From Phoenix dactylifera (lineage: Eukaryota; Streptophyta; Magnoliopsida; Arecales; Arecaceae), in contig NC_052393.1 of assembly GCF_009389715.1 (NCBI RefSeq), positions 3,038,001 to 3,102,000 on the forward strand: 64,000 bases of DNA, read 5' to 3'. Position 1 is the first letter of the stretch. Each line of letters starts with the position of its first letter. A program made the translations under genes and the position numbers. Below are positions 47,995-58,411 of this stretch, piece after piece. The notes under the pieces are model-generated. The model was given only the letters and a program-made list of their open reading frames with translations. It did no database searches and was not told the DNA's origin.

Positions 47995-48014
47995 GGGGGG
48001 GGGGGGGGGGGGGG
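47995..48014. repeat. poly(G) tract of 20
   Basis: Twenty consecutive G residues. Length is likely to be unreliable in assembly; it has the potential to form stacked G structures. Confidence 0.85.
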
Positions 48015-50839
48015 TAGCAGCATATCCACCGTATAAACAATTTTTTTCCCCTTCGAAAGAAATATTATCATCACCATCAATTCACATAAGAGTCATATTA
48101 AGGCACTGGAAAGCATCAAGAGAGGCTTTAGTTCTTTGTCATGGTTGCAAAACAAGAGAACACCTAATCTATTAGGAAATCATGCTCATTGAAGAAAAGA
48201 ATACGTTGGACATGTATTAATCCATTATCTTTGCATACAAGTTTCTGATCTCACTGTACATTGGTAAAGAAAGACACATAACATCTACGCTTTCATCTCA
48301 ATCCAAAGTGAAAAAAATGATTTGACACATCAACCCACTGTATTTGCATTGCATTCAATCCTCATCAGAATCCACTTTTTGCTATTTTCCCGTTGATACC
48401 TGCAGGCATAATCATTTTGAATAAATTTATACTAAAGCCCAGGTGACGATCAAGTCTTTTACCAAGTGTACCATAAGAATCCAGAGCCAAGATCCGAATG
48501 TAGTATGGTGCAATGCAAAGAAAAAAGGCACTAGTGAAACTAAGATGGATCCGATACCTCCTTGGGAGCAAACAGTCGAGTCCAAGAAAGTAAAGCAGAA
48601 GCTTATTTCCTCTCAAAAACAAAGAACAAGTTCTAGCAGTAACTAGTTGTGAAATTAGGCGCAACGCAACAATAGAAGTAGATTATGAGATAACATTCGA
48701 AGCACATGAAACAGAGAAAATACCTGACTGTAATTTAGTATGACTGAAACTGAGTAATGGCTCATCTCTAATTATATGAAAAATACTTCTATAAACTGAT
48801 CCTGGATTTACTAACTCATAGAAAGTATACGATCCTATAACATGCAAGCAGGTATCAGTTCACAATACCGACCCAAGGCATTGATCAGACTTTGTTCAGT
48901 TAAAATTAACAGGAAACATGTTGACATGAAGTTAACTGGTAACAAATGCTGCTATAACTCAACCTAGCCAACATACTAATGATAAACTATATTATTAAAT
49001 TACTGATTTGCAACAAATCCCCTTCTCCATTGATATAACAACTACAGCATCTCATACTTTCTCCATCGTGCATCATGATGTAATCAGGTATGAAATGGGG
49101 AATCGAAAATTGTCGATCCACAGGATGAAACTGCATGCCTTGATGTTGAGGGGAGACACTTTGCAGATCATCCATGCTGAAGGTGTCCGGAACCTATTAG
49201 AAAGAAACAACTAGTTCAACATTACACCTAGATAAGTAACATCAAATCCAATAAAAGAAATAAATGTTACCTACAAGGTACCCTAGCCAAAGATGAATGG
49301 CCGCTATACCAGCACAATTATGCTCATCATGGAGCTCTTTGCGTGAAAGGAAAGCTGATCGAACGTCAGCGAGTTGCGTTCTTCTATGTAAGAAGAAGAC
49401 TTAGAAAGAACAAAGAAGTTTGGACCCGAAAAAGTATGCTTAGGCAGTTCCTTCGCTGAGCACGAATATCATCAAAGGAGGGATCAGCTCTGGGTCATTC
49501 AACTTGCCTCAACTAGTGGATTAGTCGAGTCATTGCACTCAGACTTCATCTCGCTCCTGACTGTGGAACAGGCGGCCAGCTTTACGGCCTCTCCCAATCA
49601 GCTTCCCGGTTGCCCCGGTTCGTAGGTCCTGATGGCCCCATGTTTCTAATTATGATGCGCTTGGCATCATAGTGAATTTCTGATCGATGGACTCCACTCT
49701 CTCCTCCATCATGCAAACCCTCCAAGCAGCTGTCTTTTGGCCTCTGAGTTCACCAATCGAACTAGCATGGCTAGGAGGCCCCAGCAACCAAGTGCACATA
49801 TGGGTATGTCTATCTTCTCACATGACTTGGGAGAAGAGGGGAGAAGAAATCAACTTGGATAGCACTCCTCTATGAACTTTCAGGCTATTGTTTGGCAAAT
49901 TCACAAAACTGAGACTGCAACCAGAGATCTAAGTATTTAGATTATGCAGTTGCAAAGTAGTTCAATGTGGAGAAAACATGATTTGCAAGTTAGATATTGA
50001 AACATATGATTACATTTGATGATGCATCTTTAATGGGCCTCCCATTGTTGCAAGTATGAGTTGACATGGATTACTTGGTCTGGGTTGGTTCCTTTTTATG
50101 GAGTCTTACCTGCTATCCTTTTGTCAACAAGAAGTTAATGTAGGATGATGTGAAATACAAAATATAAAGCAGAAACACAGCCGTAATTTTTCAATAGTAC
50201 AGGAAGTTACCTCCTCAGAAATCTATGTGCATGCAGTGTGGCCACTCATGTGCTTTATGCAAAAGGCCCCATCAAAATCACTGCACCTCAAATATATATC
50301 AACAAAATTCCTATTTTTCAGGCAAAATAAAGAAGAAAAGTTAACATTTGAACAATTTTGCAATTCTAGCATATTGTGCAACAGAACAATGAACCAAGTA
50401 AAAATTTCTTGGACCTTACCTCCCCACCTTTGGAGCTTTAGAATGAAACTGGAATCAGCTAATGATTTGAAATAACATGTCATACATCAAAAAGCTTCCA
50501 AGTCCAATCCCTCCCACCCAGCACATGATGTGGGGCTAACGAAATTTTCAAAGCCGAGCCGAAAGTCATACTATAAGTGATGTTTTCTGAAAAAACTCTT
50601 CAAAGTAGCATTTGGCAACTGCTAGGAGGTTACCACGAAAAAGAAGAGAGCCCAAGATGAATCCAAGCTTTGCACTAAAATATAATATAAAAATCTGTAT
50701 TAACAGTTTTTCTGATTGGTAACTGGCATAAGTATGTCATTTTCGGAGAAATGAGGAGAAACTTTTTGTTTGGCGAGCGAATGACCTTCCAAACCCGAAC
50801 ATGCTTAGAATTTTTTGCCGATCCTTTAAACATTTTATA

Positions 50840-51060
50840 TGTTCGTTCCATACATCGTCCAGAAATCATACACTCAAATCCATAACAAAAAATAATCATT
50901 TATTCTTCCATTATATGGATCCTTTATGCATTACTGAATATCTGATGTCTTCGTTCCAAACATCATCTAGAATTAATACGTTTGGATCCAATTTTGATTT
51001 CTGAACAAATTATCAAATATTTTTCTTTTTCGTTCCAGACATCATCTAGAACGAGTGCAC
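50840..51060. repeat. three dispersed CGTTCC..CATC..CTAGAA direct repeats
   Basis: The strings CGTTCCATACATCGTCCAGA, CGTTCCAAACATCATCTAGA and CGTTCCAGACATCATCTAGA occur in the same orientation about 110 and 90 bases apart. They are separated by AT-rich spacers that share CATTTAT/GGATCC/CAAATC fragments, indicating an old tandem array. Confidence 0.7.
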
Positions 51061-52110
51061 TTTAATTCAAACTCAAAAACGAACATATACCTCTTTCTCT
51101 CTGGGACCAGCTGCACTATCACAATTTTGCCGATACCTCCCATGCCCACTCCGACAAAAAATACAAAAATTCATAATTTTTTCCATCCCCACCAATCTCC
51201 CATATCACAATACTCCCTTTAAAATCAACTCTTCTTCCACACACTTGGCATGTGCTTACAGCGAAGCAGATCCACCATCCCCTTATCTCCATGGGGCTGA
51301 ACTCTGTTGAGCAGATCTACCACTTCTCTCTCACTCTTTTCTCGAGAAATACATAAAATGACCTCTCAAGATGATTTCGGTCCTCTATAACAAGTACTTG
51401 AACATTAAATCACTTCTCGAGATGCTTCAGCCATAAAAATCTTGCAGAACGCTCAAAATTTTTGAGAAAAACAGCTAAGCACTTGAATATCAAATCACTT
51501 TTCAACAAGCTTTAGCTATAAACATCTTGAACCAGAAAACCATGGTGTTTAGAAAGAGAACAGATGAGGCGCACCTTGTTTCTCATCTCATTCCAGGACT
51601 TGATCGGTGGAAGCAGCACCCTTAAGTCTTTCCAAACGAGCTCCCATCTTCCCTGCAGAACCAAACCAACCTCGGCTGCTCTTTATCAATCAGATCGATG
51701 GCAAACTCGTCATCTCCTCAGCTCTCACCGACTTCGCCTTTTCCGGTACTGGAATCAATTACTTTACCAACAAAGCCGCGCATCCATGCCGGTGGTCTCC
51801 CCTTTCTTCCCACTTTTAATTAGTGCCTGACGATTCGATCGGCAATGCCTCTTTCTCGCGGACGTGAAATCTTATTTCACTTCGCTTTGCCCAACCATTT
51901 CTTTTAAAAAAATCCTCTTTCCCTGCGAGAATATGTACGGTGCAGGGAATAAAGACAAAGATCTTCGACCACAATAAAATATCCAAATAAAAATATTTTT
52001 TAGATTAACATAAAATTAACCATATCTTTGAAATATGCGCACGGAAATTTCCCGGAAAGTTCCAAATCGTCCATCGATATCCCAAACCAAGAAAAAAAGA
52101 TTCCAGAAAA

Positions 52111-52368
52111 GCTACCGTAAATCTTGGATCGAGAAAGCTCGCATAGCTTTATGGGTCTGTGACGACGACCCAGCTGGTGAGCTTTATACGGGAAGAAAGG
52201 TACCCGTTGGGAATCGATGGAAGTTTGCGTTGGAAGAAAATCTACCGTAAATCTACTAAATCTTGGATCGAGAAAGCTCGCATAGCTTTATGGATCTGTG
52301 ACGACCCAGATGGTGAGCTTTATGCGGGAACAAAGGGACCTGTCAGGAATCCATGGGAGTTTGCGTAG
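52111..52368 (+). repeat. tandem direct duplication, period 136-139, reading frame kept open
   Basis: Both units contain ATCTTGGATCGAGAAAGCTC and CGCATAGCTTTATGG, GTGAGCTTTATNCGGGAA and GGAATC, then TGGNAGTTTGCGT. Unit 2 lacks one GAC triplet. Each unit can be read as a related peptide, SWIEKARIALWVCDDD then GELYTGRKVPVGN versus SWIEKARIALWICDD then GELYAGTKGPVRN. Unit 1 stops at TAA after ENLP and unit 2 at TAG after WEFA. I do not recognise the peptide; there is no clear start or splice context. Confidence 0.8.
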
Positions 52369-53153
52369 ATGGCAAGCTTGGGAGCTTCCCTTACGAGGGA
52401 TGCCATCAGAATTTAATTTTATTTATTTATTTAATAAATAGATCGGATTCGACGTCTCTGGTCCCATTCAATTCGATTGCCACCCCTACTTTTTTAAGAA
52501 AAGCGAAACCATGCCAAGTTCCTAATTCTTCAGTGTTAATTAAATGGTAAAGCTTTATCCAATGTCGTTAGAACCACATGCTTGCTGTCTCACTAAATTG
52601 AAACTAGGACCAGCTACGTGTGATTTGCTCCTGCTCCTTGCCCATATTATTTTACAAAAAGAAATAGTCATTACAAAAGACCTTTATTCTCTCTAAAACA
52701 AAATTCAACAGATGCTTCACACAACTGATTAGGCAAACATCCCAAACAGCGGGACATGGAGCTTATAATAGCTTGCTAAGGCTTAGGTGGGAGAAACAAA
52801 TAGCGCTGACATGAATAAAAACTGATAAGGTTTCCAACACTTTGATACCTGGTGTTTGTCAGAAAAAAGGGCACAAATAAAAGAATGCTGACTAAAAGCT
52901 AATTAGATGACAAATTACAGAAAAACTACATGAAGAGTTTTGATGTAAATCCACTTTGACATCAAGAATGGCCATTATTTTTGGAGAGGAGGTAACATGT
53001 CAAACATTCCTCCCGTTGGTTCCATGTGTGAGATTTGAGCAACCTTGAAGGAAGCATGAACCCAAAAAAAAAAAAAGAGAAACAAAAGATGATAACAAAA
53101 ATTGTCGCTGGATACATATCAGGAGGGATCATCAACTGGCCGTATCCCTTCAT

Positions 53154-56100
53154 TCAGTGATGGCCCTTTGCCGCCTCCTTTTTGTGAGACTTTGCCTTTG
53201 CCTGGAAGGGTCAAAAGGAAAATATGACATTAGCTACGAACAAGTGAAGAACATAAATGCCTTCTCCCATCCCAGGGTCACCAGTTGCAAGAAGCACTAT
53301 GGCATGTTTTATTACCTCCAGGATGGCTAGTGCTTGACTAATGTTACACTTTCATGAAAAAGAAAGGGAAATGGAAGAAGGATATTAATGTAGCTATAGT
53401 CAGCAAGCCTCGTCTCAATTATTTGAACAGCATTATAAATCATCCATTAAGGCATTCCCGTTCCTGATGTATTTCAAGTTCTTGAAGACTGGAAGAATTG
53501 TTAATTATATTATAATTGTTAGTTTGCAACACTTGCTTAATGAAACACCCATAGAAAGAGATCTTTGATAAAAGCCTGGCTTGTTTTTTCCCTGATACAT
53601 ATCTACCTACCATCCCATGCACAACATCAGGGTCCCACCTTTTTGCAATAATCTGCCATGTCTGGAACCGTTGCCCTCACATTACTTTGAATCACAAACA
53701 ACACTAATTGTGGGAACAAGTGACACTCAAAAACAAATAGCTTTCTATACATCTAATCGTCCTCGACACGCAGAGAGCACATCTTTTGTCAACATGGATT
53801 ATAGTGATGAATTGTGCTGGTCATGCACGCAACTATGTGCCGGGGCTTGTCGCAGCCAAATGGGTCCATAATGGCCCGCATGACCAGCATGAACTTGCAA
53901 GGGCCAACACAAATAGGCATTAATTGGCACAAACTATAAGGGCATATGGCTCTATACCAATTTGGTCTCCTGCTAGCAAGGCACACATGTTACAGTATGC
54001 ATCAACATGATGGTGTCCTTGAATCCATACCTTAAGCCCTCCACTAATCATGCTCGTTTTTCTGTGTGTATAACAAGGTTATAACACAAACATCGCATAT
54101 GAGAGGTTTATATGCACCACCCTAATTACTAGAGTGCTCACCCTAAATTCCCATGCACATGGAAAGGATAAGTATCTTCTTAAAATTTAACTAGGTATTG
54201 AATGCAACATCATCAGGCCATACAACTGACTTTTCCAGATGGCATTTAATGCTCCATTCAAATCACAAGAATAACATTTCCCTTTGAACTGCTGGGGATA
54301 AAAGCAAGGCTTATCTAGCCCAAAGAATGCAGATAATACTCACCCCTCTGTAAAGATAAACTAAAAAACTTCCCAAAAATATTTATAGATGAAGTATACA
54401 ATTGGGTATGGTGTTGTCAAGGTTTCATGTCTTGTTCCATTTCCAAGCAAAACATGACCCTCAATTTACTGATTGGACGTAAAAGGGCCTAGCGATGAAG
54501 TTTGATGGCTCTTAGCCCAGTTTTTACAAGCTGACATCATTCAAGATTCTTCACTGCAGCACCCAAACTCTCTTTTATGACCCTAGATATAAGCGATGCA
54601 ATTTTGCAACATGCCTTTACTCAGCAACATGTCATTCCGAAACCTTCAATATTTATTAAGTACTGTGATATCCAAAGAATTATAATGTGTATCAGCCCTA
54701 AATCAAGCATGAAATAGGTGTCTTTAAACCAATATAATAATAAAGAGCCACTTGAATAGTCATAACCTAATGAAGAATGGTATTGCCACCACAATCTAGG
54801 TTATTTCTTAATAATTTGTTAATAATAAATAGAGTGAATCGAGAACGATAATATCAATCTATGCTCTATCGAAAAAGAAAAAAACAAAAATGAAATGAAA
54901 CCACTTCCACAATAAAGCATTGTTTGTTTTTCTTAAATCATTTGGAGACAATCGAACCTAACCCAAAAAACACTGCATAATTTGTAGTATTGGACATTAA
55001 GCACAAACCCTTTGCATAATCAAGAGTTGAAATCTAACTTTTTATGGCCTATATTAAGTGGCATCTAATCATTTCATCACATTTCATTATTATTCAATGA
55101 TGTTGTAATGTCAAGATAATTTTTTAAAAGAATCATATATGTTAATATAATTTTGCTGACTTTAACCTCAACTAGCCTAGCCTAACATAATCCATCAAAA
55201 TTTACTTTGAACTCAAAGTAAGCCACAAAAAAAAAACTAACACAAGGTTTGTAAATCAGGATTTAAAATGATTCTACTTTTGCCTCTCAAAAGAAACTGC
55301 CACCAAACTGATTTAAGCTCTATGCAAATGCCCCTTTAAGTTTAAAACTTGATATAAACATTGAAAGAAGTAAAGAGGTTAGTACTAAACATTTTAGAAG
55401 TGAAATCAGTGCTGCCCAATGGACTGAATGCACAGCGAAAAAGAGGATGAAAATTGAATATTTAAGCTTCAATTTCAGTAATTAATTTTCTATTACATAT
55501 ATAGCTAAAACATAACAAAACAAATACCTTAAAAACAATCCCAGTTGTTCGTCTAACTCTAAAAGATTGAAAAATCTATCCTAGGTATATAACACATAGC
55601 GCTCTCAGTTAAACCTATGCAATCTCTTTTTACTCCAGTAGACTTCCAACTCTATTCTTTCTTGTTCTTTTTCTTTTTTGTTTTTGACCAGTAGGGTTCT
55701 GAAATTGCATGATCTATTGATGAAATTTATTCAAGATGTCCATCACCAACTGCTCAAACAGCATCCTCAAGAGAATTCCGGGTAGCCAGCTCATTCAATA
55801 GGCCTAAATATTCTCCGAGTTGAGCCAACCCAAAGCCTACCACATTTGTTCCATTAGGCTGATCTGGGATAAATTGTGCTGCTGAAAAAACTCTTGAACA
55901 CCCAGTGCTTACTGTTGTTCCAAGAGACATTTTTTTTTCGAGCTAAAAAAAACAATGGAAAAATAGATTAGCATCAGCTTTACTTATGCTCAATGGTAAG
56001 CATTGCACTCCAGTCAAATTTCAAGTGCTTAGAGCTTATGAAGAAGAGCAGTTTTGGCAATGACTAACCAAACAATCTGATTATTCAACTGATGCAAAGA

Positions 56101-57439
56101 ATATACTTCCTAAAAGCATGGCACCACAGGAGCTACCTTAGTCTGTGGAATGTCTCTCCAATTATAGCATATTCAAATCTAGTCCAAAAATATCATGGTT
56201 TCACCTATATCATACATTTAGGATGAAACATTTTGCATTTAGGGAATCTCACCGTAAGCATGGAGGCTAGATAGTTTATAACATTCGCCATGTTTTCCCC
56301 TGCATTGAGATTATGAAAAAAAAACCAACCCCCTCAACCCCCATCACATCAACCAGAAAAAAAAGGTCTCCAAACTAAGTTCTGAGTTTTGTTTCCCATC
56401 TTATCAACAGCTCATTCATCCTTCAAAAAGAACAACCTCAAAAATTTAAGACCTGTTTGGCATCATTGTTGTTTCTATGTTTCCGTTTCTCTACAAATTA
56501 GTGAAATAGAACTTCATGATTGATGCTGAAGATAACATTTTCCAAAATTCTGTTATTCCTTGCTTTTATTTTCGCTCATTTTTGAAAGCAATAAAACTTT
56601 GCTTCCAAAAGCTCTGAAACTTCTATAAACAATTTCAAAAAGCAAAAGGGTTTCATCATGCAAGTTGTTCAGTCTAGTTCATTTCTTCTTCTTGGGTTTT
56701 TGAAATCAAAAACAGGCAAACTAAGCGCTACCAAACGGGCCCTTAGTTGTATGTATAAATTTATTTCTTATGGTTTAAATCTATCTATTATGTATTCCCA
56801 TGGGAAAAAGACTTGGTTTTCAGCAGGCTTACATAAGAAAAATCATAGGTTTGAGTGGAATAAATACCCAATACTCTCATATGGGACATCTTCTAAGAAG
56901 ACATGCCATAATTGCTCCAAGAAACTAAGACCTAATCTTCAACACGTCTAAGTACAACCCTCGAAGGTGAGAAATGGTCACGCTCTGACCTGAGTACTTT
57001 TTTTCACAAAAGGAAGAACTAAGTTGCGCAATTTTTCAAAGAAAAAGACAATAATACCAACACCGCAGCATTCAAAGAGATGAGGGAAAAAACCCCCAAT
57101 AAAAATTAATCTAAAATGGATAACAAGGATCACGAAAGAATGACTAAGATCCTAGATTCATGCGAGGAATTATAAAAATGCCAGCCCTCTACAGAGATTG
57201 AGTCGGACGGGATAAAACGGTTAGAAGCGAACGTACCCTGAGATAGGAGAGCTTTATACTCCCATAGACAACGCCAAAGGTGAAGGCCGATGCACGAGCC
57301 ACCTATTGGAGCGATACAGAGAAAGATTAAGCAAGCGTGGAGAAGAAATTGATGGAGAAGAGCGAGTAAGAGAGGGAGAGAACGAGAGCCTTACGAAAGC
57401 AAGGGTGCTGACGCCGGAGTAAGGACCTGGAACCGCCAT
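53154..57439 (-). CDS. mitochondrial ATP synthase subunit e-like small protein, three exons
   Basis: Coding exons are 57439-57395, 57302-57237 and 53201-53154, giving 52 residues. The introns are GT-AG and phase 0, of 92 bases and 4.0 kb. The protein begins MAVPGPYSGVSTLAF, continues VARASAFTFGVVYGSIKLSY as a single membrane helix with a GxxxY-like face, and ends AKAKSHKKEAAKGHH. This matches the short plant proteins annotated as ATP synthase E chain (Arabidopsis At5g15320/At3g01130), likely the subunit e equivalent that supports ATP synthase dimers in the inner mitochondrial membrane. It has no cleavable presequence. The gene is too small for ordinary ORF callers because exons 2 and 3 are 66 and 48 bases. 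It is divergent from the PIN1-type gene. Confidence 0.9.
53816..53890. repeat. short hairpin repeat, stem GCTGGTCATGC
   Basis: GCTGGTCATGC on the left and GCATGACCAGC about 50 bases later form an 11-bp perfect stem. GGGTCCATAATGGCCC inside adds a smaller inner dyad. It is similar in style to the GCATGCCA hairpins near 35.7 kb. Confidence 0.7.
56448..56744. mobile_element. MITE with GTTTGG terminal inverted repeats
   Basis: The left end AAGACCTGTTTGGCATC and the reverse complement of the right end AAGGGCCCGTTTGGTAGC form imperfect inverted repeats around about 260 AT-rich bases. TAA and TTA sit at the outer edges, compatible with a PIF/Harbinger-type or hAT-type MITE. There is no coding. Confidence 0.6.
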
Positions 57440-58138
57440 AGAAACAGTAAACGAAGAGCAGCAGAAGCAGCAGCTACGAAGAGAGATCTGAGGCTCAGGA
57501 ATAAAACTCGGGAATGCCGGCTGCCCAAAACCCTAGGGGAGCTCTTCTTTTGTGGTGTAACCATACGAGCCCGAGCCCGAGCCCGAGCCAACGCAACCCA
57601 GATTAACTAGGTTGGGTTTTATGATATTTTTTTTTTTTTTTTTTTGATCTCTTTGCTAAAAAGCTTAAGGGATCCATTTCGTCCGTAGAAAACAAAGGGA
57701 AAAAAAATATGATCAAATAAAAAATAACTTATATACTATGAAAGTTTTCAAAAAAAAATATTTTTATAGAAATAAGATTTTTATATTTTATGTCAAATAT
57801 AAATTTATATAAAATATAAAAAAGTTTAATATTAATTGGCTGAAAATTAAAAAAAATATTTTTAAGCTTCTATATATTTTTTTTGAAAAATAGTATATAA
57901 AAATTATTTTTATAAATATTTATTAGATTAAAAAATTAATATTTTTTTTTAAGAACCAAATAAGCCTTTTTTTAAGAGAATAGCGGAATGTCGGCTCCTC
58001 ACTCCAATAGCCCAAAAGTCGCCGCCTCACCGAACCTGTTATTTTTATGTTCTCCTCTGGTCTATAAAATCTAGCCCAAGACTGTCCCTCCTCTGCGATC
58101 CAGCGGTGGCAACAATTGAAGAAGAGGAGGAGAAGAAG
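57440..58138. promoter_or_regulatory. shared divergent promoter region of the subunit e-like and PIN1-type genes
   Basis: The two genes are head to head with 699 bases between start codons. The side near 57440-57600 is GC-rich and carries a telo-box AAACCCTAG at 57528-57536 and a (GAGCCC)n run at 57567-57590. The middle (57620-57970) is very AT-rich. A TATAAAA box for the PIN1-type gene lies at 58064-58070. Confidence 0.55.
58064..58070 (+). promoter_or_regulatory. TATA box of the PIN1-type gene
   Basis: TATAAAA lies 69 bases upstream of the ATG at 58139, which would place the transcript start near 58095 and give a short leader of about 45 bases. Confidence 0.65.
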
Positions 58139-58376
58139 ATGGCATCGGAACAGCAGGTGAGGGCTTCGCACATCCTGATAAAGCACGAGGGATCGCGGCG
58201 GAAGGCCTCCTGGAAGGACCCCGACGGCCGGATCATCTCCGCCACCACCAGGGACGCCGCCGTCCGCCAGCTCCGCGCCCTCCGTGATGACATCATCGCC
58301 GGCAAGGCTCGCTTTGAGGACGTCGCCGCCCGCCACTCGGACTGCAGCTCCGCCAAGCGCGGCGGCGATCTGGGTA

Positions 58377-58411
<35 letters not shown>

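Larger units (their letters stand above)
47378..53153. other. 5.8-kb region without a recognised gene
   Basis: The stretch holds a poly(G) tract (47995-48014), a less AT-rich block at about 49290-49860, three dispersed CGTTCCANACATC repeats (50840-51060), an open but unidentified frame at 51564-51830 and a 136-139-bp tandem duplication (52111-52368). Part of it next to 53153 would be the 3' UTR of the ATP synthase gene. No intron-exon structure with recognisable protein was found on either strand. Confidence 0.5.
53202..57236 (-). other. 4.0-kb intron 2 of the ATP synthase subunit e-like gene
   Basis: The donor is CTCAGG|GTACGT and the acceptor CCTTCCAG|GCA. It holds a small foldback (53816-53990) and a MITE (56448-56744). 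The frame at 56658-56951 overlaps the MITE and is not a gene. The rest is AT-rich with nothing recognised. Confidence 0.75.

Noticed and set aside
51564..51830. 88-codon and overlapping 70-codon frames
   Set aside because: Moderately GC-rich but no family features, no splice or promoter context; kept only as unidentified sequence.
56658..56951. 97-codon plus-strand frame
   Set aside because: Overlaps the MITE at 56448-56744 and lies in an intron; no protein features.
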